64,000 bases of DNA from Actinostola sp. cb2023 (Eukaryota > Cnidaria > Anthozoa > Actiniaria > Actinostolidae). A program made the position numbers and the translations under genes. The stretch covers positions 124,001 through 188,000 of the forward strand of contig JAUJYZ010001170.1 of NCBI GenBank assembly GCA_033675265.1, given 5' to 3'. How positions within the stretch are numbered: position 1 is the stretch's first letter; every line of letters starts with the position of its first letter. Below are positions 48,349 to 60,100 of the stretch, in pieces. Under the pieces are notes generated by a model. It ran no database searches, had not been told where the DNA came from, and was given only the letters and a program-made list of their open reading frames with translations.

Positions 48349-50634
48349 CTAAAACACTGTTCCCAGTGCTTCAAACCAAGAAAGCAATGTACTATCATTA
48401 GCTGCCCACACCCTAAACTCTTCGAAAGAGATTTCTTCATTCTGATCAAGATCAGCATGCTTGAACACATTATCAACCATCTCGTCAATAGCATCCTGCG
48501 ACATTGCCTCCATAACTGGCCACATTCCATCTTGACCTTGTTGCGATGATGCACCTGGATTGACGTAATGTTGTTTTGGCTTACCAGAAGATGAAATCCC
48601 ACCCTGGTTAGGAATTGGTGCATTGAACACGGCTGACACTGGCTTATCAGCGGCATCATCAAATGATGCCATCATCTCCTCTTCACATGATTTCACGACA
48701 TCCCTAACAAGCTCCAAACTGACATTAAAATAAGCCTTGAACATGTTTCTGAGGTTTTCCCTGCTGATGTACCCCTTGTTTTCTATATCGCAACCTTTAA
48801 ATGCAAAAGGGATCTTTTCTTGTTGGCTCCCTTTGACCAGGATAGACAAGCCATTTATAAATTCCTCTAAATCAATTATATTGTCACGGCCCTGGTCGTA
48901 AAACTCAAACATCTGTTCCATGACTAAGTTCTTGTGTTGTCCTAGTGGCCCAAGACATTGATCAAAGACATCCCTGGTAATACCAACATCTTCGGTTGCC
49001 AACGCTTTAAACTGTTCAACCAGTGCCTCTATTTCCACTTGGTCAAAGTGGGTCTCATTCTTCAACTTTTCAATGTCATCCCAAGTTAACTCACATGGAT
49101 GGTTTTTCTTCCCTGAAGCAAAAGATCATTATAACATAGCATTGATATAACGCACGCTCTGATTGGCTAATTAGCGTGCGCAAACATGCATCCATAACTC
49201 AATGGATGCACGCTCACGTCATCGCCATAGCGCGCGCTCTGAAATCAATTGGAAAATAAAATTGTTTTATATTATATATATTGTTATAAAAGGAATGGTC
49301 AACGCTTCATCTGTGTGTCCATCGAGTTATGGATGCACTTGGCCGGCTGTTAAGCACTCAAGAAGCTAGAGTCGCACTCAGCTACGCCTCGTGCGACTCT
49401 TACGCTTCTCTCGTGCTTAGCAGCCTCCCACGTGCATCCATAACTCGATGGACGCACACTGAGCGTTGACCATTCTTTCATTATTAAAATTATAATGCAG
49501 TCAACTAAATTATTCGATTCTGATTGGATGATAGGAGTACAAGTAATCATCAATTTATTGTATTCCATAGGAATTTTTTTACTGTTTTTATTTTTCACGG
49601 TTTTACTGTTTTTTTTTAATATACTAATTTTAAAAATATAAAAATATTGTAATATTTTTTAAAACATAATTTAGTGATAAAATTTATGGGAAAATGATTT
49701 TTTTCTCATTTTTTTTATGACGTCAATTGATGAAAAGAACCGCATTTTCTACTTCGACAATGCTTTTATATTAAAAATATTTACATTCAAATAATCGAAA
49801 TTTTGATACAAAATATCATTTCCAGGAATTTCTTTCTGGTGGAGATCGAACGGAAGATTTGCGCAAATCCGGGGGAAATGTATCCTGATTTTCTTAGACG
49901 GCTCGTCTATCGCGAGAGCAGAGCAAAAGAAATGTCTACTAATATTAATAATAACTAATAATAAAAATGAAATAAAATTTGGTTGTGAGAAGAAGAGAAA
50001 AGAAGATTCGAGAAAAAAGAAGAAGTAGGAAAGGATCTGATAAAATAAATTCTAGTCGTCCCGTACCTGGATAAAGGACATTGGTACATGGTGTTCTTGG
50101 GTTGGCCAAGGGTGGTATCGGGATCATAATCTTCAAAAACACATGAGTCCTGTTATGACAGTCTTGAGCCTCGCACCGTTCACAGATGTCATAATCAACA
50201 CAGTTTGCACACTTGTATCGTACTCCACAGATCGGACTAGTTTGACAGGTATTGCACGTTATGCCACGATGTACAAAGCCTTCCTTCTTTGCCTGGTCCT
50301 CGGCGATGTTGTACAGTAGATTTAGAATACTTTGGCAGTCATTCTCTCGTCGGACTCCACTGCCACTGACACTAGCTGCAGTGTCTTCATCCTCGATCGA
50401 TTCCTCTGGTTGCGCTCTCATGGGAGTCACAGCACTTTGGATCGTGTGGAGAACTCGTTCTTGAGTCAGACTCTCCTGACTGATGCCATTACTTCGATAA
50501 TCGATGCTTGGCTGAGGCTGTTGCGTTTTGATTTCTGTCTCTTCTTGGTTCAAATAATTTCGTATTCGTGTAACTGTGACAACAACAGCAACGCCAACCG
50601 CTGCGCCACAAACGAACTGACTGATTGAACTCAT
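48349..50634 (-). CDS. Membrane-anchored ZZ zinc finger + EF-hand protein
   Basis: Two coding exons, 50634-50067 and 49112-48349, joined in phase 1 (donor CCAG|GTACGG, acceptor TGCTTCAG|G); 443 residues. Residues 6-22 form a hydrophobic helix (FVCGAAVGVAVVVTV) followed by R24 and R26, a likely signal anchor with the bulk cytosolic. Residues 124-168 are a ZZ-type zinc finger: CNTC (127-130), CANC (142-145), CERC (151-154), H160 and H164. EF-hand loops are at 262-273 (DQGRDNIIDLEE), 298-309 (DIENKGYISREN, position 12 is Asn so weak) and 410-421 (DLDQNEEISFEE). The ATG at 50634 is the first in frame. ZZ domains bind peptides such as N-termini of histones or SUMO. This gives a calcium-responsive membrane adaptor by inference. 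I do not recognise a named vertebrate orthologue. Confidence 0.85.
49293..49475. mobile_element. Foldback in intron of the ZZ/EF-hand gene
   Basis: GAATGGTCAACGC...GTCCATCGAGTTATGGATGC pairs with GCATCCATAACTCGATGGAC...GCGTTGACCATTC. The loop includes GAGTCGCAC/GTGCGACTC. Related TGCATCCATAACTC words lie upstream at 49188-49210. Confidence 0.75.
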
Positions 50635-50843
50635 CCCTGGTATCCTCAAGGACTCTCAAAATCTCAAATCAACAACCAAACTCGCCACTTTAGAGAAAAT
50701 CAACTCGCCAACGAATCGTTTTTGCGGCATTTCTTCGTCTCGACTTTGCGTCAAAAGTTGTATTTGAGGATGGCGCCAAGAGCCCGCGATAATGAGAAGC
50801 GGTTCATTACGCATGCGCTGTTGATATTTGCGGTGTTTTCAAA
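50635..50843. promoter_or_regulatory. Shared (bidirectional) promoter region
   Basis: 209 bp separate the start codons of the ZZ/EF-hand gene (minus) and the ANAPC16-like gene (plus). It contains ACGCATGCGC at 50809-50818, close to the palindromic NRF-1 site, and TTGGCGCC on the minus strand near 50775, E2F-like. AAAATGGCGGCC at 50841-50852, overlapping the ANAPC16 ATG, matches the YY1 motif often found over start codons of housekeeping genes. No TATA box. Factor binding is inferred from motif likeness only. Confidence 0.6.
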
Positions 50844-51360
50844 ATGGCGGCCAACAGTGGCGGAGGGTTGAGAAAGGCGCTTTTTCGTTCTCCTTCAACG
50901 GATGAGACACCGACAAAAAGCACAGGTTAGTTAGTGTGGCACAATAAGAAAATAACTCTAGCTGTGGTTGTTTTTAGAACTTCAATTTCGAGGCTTTTTC
51001 TACGATTTCAGCGCGCCAGTTTTTGATCCAATTTTTGATGTTTTATACCATGGCCAAGTGACTGATTTGTCTTTGCTTGTTGCAGATGGTCTAGAAACTC
51101 TCTTAAACAAGATACAAGTGGACATAGAAGTAGAAAATCACCTTAACTCATTAAAGAGAGGTGAGTCTAACATTGCATATAAAGTATTTCGCTGGACGAG
51201 TCTTGCATACACTTGAAAGAAATGATCACTTTCATCCACTTTTTCTCTCATTCTCTCAGAAATGCACGAGCAAAGAATGACAAAGTTGCGACAAGAACTA
51301 GAGCGTATAAGTCAAGACCAGTGGAAATACAAACCTATTGATAAACTCATAGGTTTCTGA
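50844..51360 (+). CDS. ANAPC16: Anaphase-promoting complex subunit 16-like
   Basis: Three exons, 50844-50925, 51086-51160 and 51260-51360 (TGA), with phase-1 joins and GT/AG borders; 85 residues. The N-terminal LRKALFRSP resembles the RKALF segment of ANAPC16. The middle is a helix (ETLLNKIQVDIEVENHLNSL...RMTKLRQELERI) and the C-terminus QWKYKPIDKLIGF corresponds to the W-x-(F/Y)-KPI-x-x-L-(L/I)-GF block at the end of ANAPC16. ANAPC16 is a small, structured-by-partner subunit of the APC/C ubiquitin ligase that drives exit from mitosis, associated with the TPR arm. The length is slightly shorter than the vertebrate protein (about 110), mainly at the N-terminus. The shared promoter with YY1- and NRF-1-like sites fits a housekeeping gene. 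Confidence 0.85.
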
Positions 51361-51905
51361 ACCATGGATGTGTCCTTAGAAGATGATTATTGATGAATGA
51401 ATTCATCTGAGTATGGCACTGGTGCAAGGGTTCATTATAAAGGACTGACAACACAGATTGGAGCATATGTAAACTTACGTGACTGTCTACTGGCTAAAAA
51501 AAACTTGTTCAATTTAGGTCAGAAAATGTGTTTTGAAAAAGTGTATTTTTTGGCTGGGCTGGATACAATGGAGGCTGTTACCAAATTGGACAAGTCAACT
51601 TGTAATGCCATACCAAGTGCACCAAGAGGGGTATTGCCTTAGTAGAGGGGAGAGTAGAGAATATTGAATTCACATGACATTTTATTCCAACAGAGTTCCC
51701 AGTAGAAGCCGGCAACCAGCAGAATTCGTCATGTCAAGATTAAAGTAGCCGTTTGTCCTGGCTACAAAATGTCTCCCATTATACACCTGTTTAAAGTTTG
51801 CTGCTTACTGAGAACAAATGTTTCAAGGCCTCCAATTTGTACTAGATGGGATTTCCAGTCCATGCATTTAATTTCCAGTTTGAGGCAAAGCAGAGGACTG
51901 GAACT

Positions 51906-52056
51906 AATAGCTGATATCAAAGTTACACTCCAATGACTCTGAACAAAGGTTTCAAGTCGAGGCTATCGGGTCAAGTTTTTGTTCTGTTGTTATTATTAGC
52001 CTCGACTTGAAACAGTTGTTCAGAGTCATTGGAGTGTAACTTCGATATCAGCTATT
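51906..52056. repeat. Foldback, arms about 55 bp
   Basis: AATAGCTGATATCAAAGTTA on the left and TAACTTCGATATCAGCTATT on the right are inverted, with further pairing through CACTCCAATGACTCTGAACA and TTTCAAGTCGAGGCT. It lies about 550 bp after the ANAPC16 stop and may be in its 3' UTR. Confidence 0.8.
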
Positions 52057-53812
52057 GGAAGGACTGGAAATCACATCATAGTCCGAATATGGAGGCTTTG
52101 GAATGACTTCTCCAACTCATTAATGATTAATAAATGGAAAAATTCTAAACTAAAGTTGGCCAAATTTTATGCTAATTAAGAACACATTTCAAAACGTCCT
52201 TTGTTTTGTCCTTATGAATTATTAATGAGTTTGAGAACCCTGTTTCAGTTACGCTAATTATGTGTACATATCTCTGGGTGCATATCATAGTTGTCATTAT
52301 CAATAGCTTTTGTATCTTTATTTTTTTTACATGTCAATGTTTTGTGAATTACAAAAAAGAATCATTTTTCTTACATGGATAAAACTTTGATAGACTGAAA
52401 TCATGGATCACTGTGAATGTCCTGCATTCCTAAATAAATGTCGTCTTACACAAATCATTCAAAATTATATAATTATATTTGCAGGCGTCCTTAGAGGCTG
52501 GAGGGGATTTTTAGGACCACCCCTAAGAATGCCTGCAAAGGAGGCTAGGGTATACCCTGCTGGCAGAGCTTTTCTATTCACCTTCTGATGCTCATTAAAT
52601 TTAGTCTTGTTATCCGTGTCCGATCCCATGGTGCCTTGCATCAATGTTTTGATTTTGTGTTTACATGCACCCTGCTAATACTATATAATATGGGGTTTGC
52701 ACGATCACGTACTGGAAGCCATATTGGATGACAGGACAGAGGAATACTTTTCCCTTAAGGAATTGAATTCTTTTTCATTTACAATGATATTATTGTGCCT
52801 GCCCCCTGTCCTGGCTGCCTGCACGTGATTGTGGTATGGTTTTTTGGTCAAGGATAGTTCAAACTGACACCAAACCTCTGAAACTTTGATTTTCATAACC
52901 TAGGAAAATATTCTGTGTGCAAGGCATCATGGGATTGGATACAGGGTCTTGAATATACAAAATCAGAAGAAAAAGTAAACCTCTGCTCCCAGGGCATCGT
53001 GGGAAGACCTCCCTTGTTGATAGAATGTGGTTAACATGATATGCTAAACTGGGTGCACATTTTATGACTCAACCACAATGACTGTCTTGTGGTATACAAC
53101 TGGATTTTGTTTGGGACCAATTTGTGCATGTGTTTTATACATTAGGCTAATCTAAGTCCTAAACTTCTACGAGATTGGCTGGTTATTTTTACCACACGGG
53201 AGTTGTATTAAGTCTATGATCTTACAACTGTGAATCGTGGTCTTAACATTGGGGGTTGCTCTAGTATTGGAATGTAGGAGATTGCACACCTACATGTTCA
53301 ATCAAGCCTCTTATGACAGTTGAGTCCTAGAGTGTCTGCTTGGTTTTACTCTAGAAACAATAGTTTAAGCCGTTGCTTGATTATAACATTGATTTCCTCA
53401 CAAGACTTCAAGAGTCACTCTTTAAACAAAACGTGTGTGGATGTATGACAATTATTATTGTACTGACGTAATGATATATTGGGTAATTTTTCTCTCATAA
53501 CATGTCATTTATGTATATACAAAAATATCTAACTTTATCAGTATTCATTTATTTTAATCATAAACTAATACTCAAGTAATAACTCTTGTGTGAACCCTAT
53601 TTTATTTTTATTTACACGGGATGCATGAATTCGTGCATCAGTAGATTCGCACAGCTGCATTTTAATATAATTATATATGTGATTAGTGATCATAATGTTT
53701 GTCTATATAATGGGATGGATCAGCCCTGGTCCTTTAAACTATTAGGCTGAGTAAGCTGAATGATATTGCTGGCAATATGATTACACCATATGTTCCACAC
53801 CTGCAATTGTTG

Positions 53813-54110
53813 TGGCCAAACTTATTGAAGTAGAGTGTGATCCTACTTCAGGCCCGTAGCCAGTATGAGGCGAGCCAAGGCAGTTGCCTCAGTAAAACAT
53901 CGCTGATTATATTTATCTTTTAACTGCAAAACCTGTCATAACAGCAAACAAAAAAGGCTGACTGTCCACTATGTGCAGTAACTCTAAATTTATTTTGTCT
54001 GCACTGATAAAAGTGCCTTAGGTACGGAGCCCTGGTAAAACTTTTGGTAAGCTGGCTACGGGGCGATTTGGCCTGGCCAAACTTATTGAAGTAGAGTGTG
54101 ATCCTACTTC
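53813..54110. mobile_element. 224-bp insertion between 37-bp perfect direct repeats
   Basis: The direct repeats at 53813-53849 and 54074-54110 both begin TGGCCAAACTTATTGAAGTA and are identical over 37 bp. The interposed 53850-54073 abuts both. It starts AGGCCCGTAGCCAG and ends CTGGCTACGGGGCGATTTGG followed by CC, so it has near-terminal inverted GGCNCCGTAGCCAG-like ends. The flanking repeats are far longer than usual DNA-transposon target duplications. Confidence 0.75.
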
Positions 54111-54295
54111 TGCACTATTGCACGCAACAAACTGCAGAGGTAAACACACTGAAAATTGTGCAATTGCTGACAATAGTGTTTGCAATCTTCCATCATGTGT
54201 CTTTGCATTTATATAGCTAGTGTCAATAATTCCTGATTTTCAACCTGAATAGTTATGCAATTAGATGTATAGATCAGACTTAAAAGGACTTGGTC

Positions 54296-54514
54296 CTAAG
54301 TCGAATGATTGTTTGTCAGCGGTTCTAGATAACTTGCAGGAACCCATCCCTCTTGTTGAGTAACGACGTCTCTTGCATACCACCAGCCATCATTACCCAT
54401 CCTCAAGACTTCTAATGCATCTCGCTCATGGATGGAAAGCTCACCTTTCTCAACTGCAGAATACGATGCTAAGACTGTGTACATGTAGCCGTGTTCTACA
54501 GACGAAGGCTGAAC
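54296..54514 (-). CDS. SH3-domain terminal exon of the RhoGEF
   Basis: 72 codons plus TAG. An SH3 domain starting YTVLASYSA (ALYDY position), then [13 protein letters not shown], the WW pair in DGWWYARD, and [11 protein letters not shown], which holds the conserved GWVP...Y of the peptide-binding surface. Acceptor TTTATTTCAG at 54515. The preceding two exons (56817-56712 and 56184-56082) form a linker; the second is acidic ([18 protein letters not shown]), as is common before C-terminal SH3 domains of GEFs. Confidence 0.92.
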   Translation of the reverse strand, partial: VQPSSVEHGYMYTVLASYSAVEKGELSIHERDALEVLRMGNDGWWYARDVVTQQEGWVPASYLEPLTNNHST

Positions 54515-56920
54515 CTGAAATAAACCACCACAAAAATCAACTCGCCATTTTGTACCATAGTTTTTATGAGTCATGTTTTCTACATAAATATAGGAGAAAG
54601 TATAGTATAAAGATGAATAGGATATAGGAACAAATAGAACTTAGAAGTCCTACCTTCATTACTAAGATGAGCAAGAATAGAGATTACCCATTCTGACCCA
54701 TTAGCGGAGAATTCTGAATAGACAGCAGAGTTATAAGATATAGGTAAGAGTTAATGACATAGAGGTATTATATAGAGAATTATAGGTATTTATGAAATGA
54801 AATCATTGCAACACAATCAAGGTTATGTAAAGTCTGGGCTATCTGTGTTAAGGTTTGGTTGTGTTAAGGTTTGGGCTACCTGTGTTAAGGTTGGTAATGT
54901 TAAAGTTTGGGCTACCTGTGTCAGGTTGGTAATGTTAAAGTTTGGGCTACCTGTGTCAGGTTGGTAATGTTAAAGTTTGGGCTACCTGTGTCAGTTTGGT
55001 AATGTTAAAGTTTGGGCTACCTGTGTCAGGTTGGTAATGTTAAAGTTTGGGCTACCTGTGCCAAGTTGGTAATGTTAAAGTTTGGGCTACCTGTGCCAGG
55101 TTGGTAATGTTAAAGTTTAGGCTACCTGTGTCAGGTTGGTAATGCTAAAGTTTGGGCTACCTGTGTCAGGTTGGTAATGTTAAAGTTTGGGCTACCTGTG
55201 TCAGGTTGGTAATGTTAAAGTTTGGGCTACCTGTGTCAGGTTGGTAATGTTAAAGTTTGGGCTACCTGTGTCAGGTTGGTAATGCTAAAGTTTGGGCTAC
55301 CTGGTCAGGTTGGTAATGTTAAAGTTTGGGCTACCTGTGTCAGGTTGGTAATGTTAAAGTTTGGGCTACCTGTGTCTGGTTGGTAATGTTAAAGTTTGGG
55401 CTACCTGTGTCAGGTTGGTAATGTTAAAGTTTGGGCTATGTTAAAGTTTGTACCTGTGTCAGGTTGGTAATGTTAAAGTTTGGGCTACCTGTGTCAGGTT
55501 GGTAATGTTAAAGTTTGGGCTACCTGTGTCAGGTTGGTAATGTTAAAGTTTGGGCTACCTGTGTCAGGTTGGTAATGTTAAAGTTTGGGCTACCTGTGTC
55601 AGGTTGGTAATGTTAAAGTATGGGCTACCTGTGTCAGGTTGGTAATGTTAAAGTTTGGGCTACCTGTGTCAGGTTGGTAATGTTAAAGTTGGGGGCTACC
55701 TGTGTCAGGTTGGTAATGTTAAAGTTTGGGCTACCTGTGTCTGGTTGGTAATGTTAAAGTTTGGGCTACCTGTGTCAGGTTGGTAATGTTAAAGTTTGGG
55801 CTACCTGTGTCTGGTTGGTAATGTTAAAGTTTGGGCTACCTGTGTCAGGTTGGTAATGTTAAAGTTTGGGCTACCTGTGTCAGGTTGGTAATGTTAAAGT
55901 TTGGGCTACCTGTGTCAGGTTGGTAATGCTAAAGTTTGGGCTACCTGTGTCAGGTTGGTAATGTTAAAGTTTGGGCTACCTGTGTCAGGTTGGTAATGTT
56001 AAAGTTTGGGCTACCTGTGTCAAGGTAGGTTATGAAGTGTGTCCTAGATTGGTAATGTTACTATAGCACACTATAAAGTACCTGGACATGTGAATTGGCA
56101 ACTTGACTATCACTGTCATCACTATCAAACTCATCACTCTCAAATCCATCATCTTCATAGTTATCCTGCGTGGCGTCTATCCCTCTAACAAAACAATGAA
56201 AACAAATGAGATTGCAAAATTTACAAAGAAATAAACTTTGAAATGGGAAATAAGGAAATGAATTGTTGAATTGAAGGTCTGAATCTTTAAAGTCTCATTT
56301 TCACTGGCGATTTATCAGCAATTTTGTCGTGCGATAAAAGAAGGGCAACTGATCGCGCGTGTGAACTCGCGCCGATTTCACTGCGAATTTGCAGCCATAT
56401 ATATTATATATATATTATCCATATTTTTATCTCAGCTTTGCCTTGCTCGTCGTCAATGTAAAAGAGAAAGGGGAGAGTGCATGCAAGTGGCTTTGGTTCT
56501 ATTTCAAGTTAAAATCACAGCAAAATTGCACTAATAAATTTCAGCACATGTTCGAGTCAATGGCGCCTTTCTCGCACTGAAGTCGCCGCAGTTTTATACA
56601 CACAGGATATACAGCTGCAATAACATCGTCATTCCAAATCGCGTCGTCAGTGTAAACAGGACTTTACGTACAACGGCAACCAAAATGGAGGACTGGTGTT
56701 TATGTACAAACCTGTCTTGATTTAGTGTCAAGTATGATAAGCTTTTGGTAGACATCTCATCCATCTCAGCGCCATTTTCTCCACGCATATTCGGGGCTGA
56801 TTTCCACTTGCCATATTCTACAGGAATGAAACAAACTCTCATCACACGACGTAGTTATATACAAGTCATCTTGATCAGGGAGAAGGCATATGTTACAATC
56901 CAAGACCGATATGAACTACA

Positions 56921-56999
<79 letters not shown>

Positions 57000-57078
57000 T
57001 ATTATTATTATTATTATTATTACAATCCTATTATTGTTATGTTAACTACAGTTATTATTATTATTATTATTATTATTA

Positions 57079-57115
<37 letters not shown>

Positions 57116-60100
57116 GTGTTGGATATTTAATTATTTTTACCTTGCTTTTTAAAGACTTGCTCTTCTGCAGAAGAGAAAGCGATTGTATTGTAAGTATAAG
57201 TATTTTTACAGCCACGACTGACATCACATTCCAAGGATACTTTTATTGCCGCCAAAATGACGCGATTATGCTAATTACCTTTTGCTTGATCAAACTGACC
57301 AAGTAACACATTACGTACTTGTGATATCCATCGTTCTTTCTCTTCCATTGATGATGCCTGGGAAAAATGAAAAAAAGATAAAAAAGATGGACAAGTGGAA
57401 AAGTGGGAAATGGAAAATGGGAAAATGAAAAAGTAAAAATAACAAACGAAAAAAAATCATTTGATGTTAATAAAAGACATTGTTGAAATAACTTGCAGTA
57501 GTTACCTGAAGAATGAAGACTTTAGATCGGTTGTTCAGCCACAATTCAAATTTCAAAGGATCATGCTTTACTGTTTCAGTAATACCAATCTCACTCAACT
57601 AGAAAGTACATTGCAAAGACATCAACAAAAAAAACACTGATTGTAATGCTATATATTTCCATCTGATGTGGTTTTCACTAATGATGAATGAATTATAGTG
57701 TTCAAAGAAGGGGGTTCAATAAATGAACAAGTGTTCTAAGAGGGGGGTTTGATAAATGAACAAGTGTTCCAAGAGGGGGGTTTGATAAATGAACAAGTGT
57801 TCCAAGAGGGGGGTTCAATAAATGAACAAGTGTTCAAAGAGGGGGCTTCAATAAATGAACAAGTGTTCTAAGAGGGGGGTTCAATGGGTCTTCAATAAAT
57901 GAACAAGTGTTCAAAGAAGGGGGTTCAATAAATGAACAAGTGTTCTAATATAAGAGGGGGGTTCAATAAATGAACAAGACAGTGTTCCAAGAGGGGGGTT
58001 CAATAAATGAACAAGTGTTCTAAGAGGGGGGTTTGGCATGATGAATGAACAAGTGTTCTAAGAGGGTGGTTTGATAAATGAACAAGTGTTCTAGCTATTT
58101 CTGACAAGCTTTACCTTCAAGCTATTTTTATACTGATAGCACACCACGTCTTTGCTGTTGAAATCTTCTTCTCTCTTAGTGAAAATAGCTAATTTTTGGT
58201 AGAGAAAAACCTGTCTCCGTCTCCCCTTCAGCGGTAGAATACCTCGCTTATTTACATGCCAAACAACGAACGATTCTTGAAGCAACAGTTTTCCAAGTTC
58301 TGCTAGGTTACCATGGTAACCACGGAGCCCACTGGAATGCATGACGTCATTTAAGTGACGTAAGACACTTTGCATGGACTGAAGTGCTTCCTGGTGAAAT
58401 GAAAGAATAAGAGTCGTTTTCGTATGAGTGGGAACCCTGTGGTACCGTGACACTCAAATGGCTTTCTTTCTGAACCAACCAAAAAGCGTACAGATTCATC
58501 TCATCCAATCAAACTCTTTCAATATACGGCACGGCACGGTACCGTAACTACAGTGTTTCAGTGCCATGGTGGTCACTACCAAAACAGTGAGACATGAACG
58601 GTGGATTCTGTAGGATTTTATAAACGATATTCGTAATTAATGTGACTCCGCAATAACTCCGTACGTTTTCTATATGAAATCTTTGACACGTACGTACGGT
58701 TGCATGATGTGCTGTCCTCGTTAAAGTGCTACTTGGACGAAAATCAGTCAAAATTTAAAATGAGCTGTAATTTTGCTGAAGTAATTTTGAACGACATATT
58801 AATAACTATTTTGCATTAAGTTAAAAAGTTGCTTTCATATTCCAACGAGAAGTACTGTTTTTCTTACGATTTAAGAACGGATTGGGTTGAGTAAATGACG
58901 TCATCTACTCAATCCATCCTTAAATCGTAAGGAAAACAGTACTTCTCATTGGAATATGAAAGAAACATTTTAACTTAATATGTCGTTCAAAATTACTTCA
59001 GCAAAATTACAAAAACGCGCATAAATTGTCTTGCATTAAGAAAATGAGAGACGCTCCTTGGTGAACGAAATGCATGCGATGATCGTCAATCTGAAGTCAT
59101 CTTTAGATCATTCGAACTACGCGCGCGCACCAACTTTGCGTCATTGTAATTACGACGAATATACGCAAATTGGTAGTCAAGACTGACGTGTGATTGGAGA
59201 TATGTCTTACCATTAAGTTGATGTATGCTTCTCTGTTGTTGCGTGTGTTCTTCATCATTTCTTTTAGTAATAGTTGATATTTAGTTATTCTTTGTGTGAT
59301 TGGAGATATTTCTTACCATTAAGTTGATGTATGCTTCTCTATTGTTGCGTGTGTTCTTCATCATTTCTTTTAGTAATAGTTGATATTTAGTTATTCTTTG
59401 TGTGATTGGAGATATGTCTTACCATTAAGTTGATGTATGCTTCTCTGTTGTTGCGTGTGTTCTTCATCATTTCTTTTAGTAACAGTTGATATTTAGTTAT
59501 TCTTTGTGTGATTGGAGAAATGTCTTACCATTAAGTTGATGTATGCTTCTCTGTTGTTGCGTGTGTTCTTCATCATTTCTTTTAGTAATAGTTGATATTT
59601 AGTTATTCTTTGTACAGGTTTTAGTAGATACGCCGTTAAAGGCAACTTGTGGCCGATTTTAGCTTGTAGTTCCTGGAAGTAAAACACACATTGGTAAAAT
59701 CACCATCTTGAATCCTACGTGATTCGTGCGTTCGTTCGTAAATCCATTCATTTGTTCGTTCCATCGTGCATTTGTTCGTGCGGTAGATCGTGAGTTGTTC
59801 GTTAAGATCGTGCATTTGTTCGTTCGATCGTGCGTTCGTAAATCCGTTCGTTTCTTCGTATCGTGCGTCTATTCGTGCAGTAGATCGTGCGATTGCTCGT
59901 TAAGATCGTGCGTCTATTCGTGCAGTAAAATCGTTCGTTTCTTCGTATCGTTTTCTATTCGTGCAGTAGATCGTGCTTTTAATCGTATCGTGCGTCTATT
60001 CGTGCAGTAGATCGTGCGATTGCTCGTTAAGATCGTGCGTCTATTCGTGCAGTAGATCGTTTCTTTTTTCTTCGTATCGTGCGTCTATTCGTGCAGTAGA

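Larger units (their letters stand above)
51361..54295. other. Convergent intergenic region
   Basis: It carries the 3' flank of ANAPC16 (plus), with possible AATAAA signals at 52129-52134 and near 52433, and the 3' flank of the RhoGEF gene (minus). It also contains the foldback at 51906-52056 and the insertion at 53850-54073. No additional coding exon was recognised. Confidence 0.5.

Noticed and set aside
56745..57152. 135-codon frame with leucine/tyrosine runs
   Set aside because: TTA microsatellite; it also overlaps a RhoGEF exon on the opposite strand.
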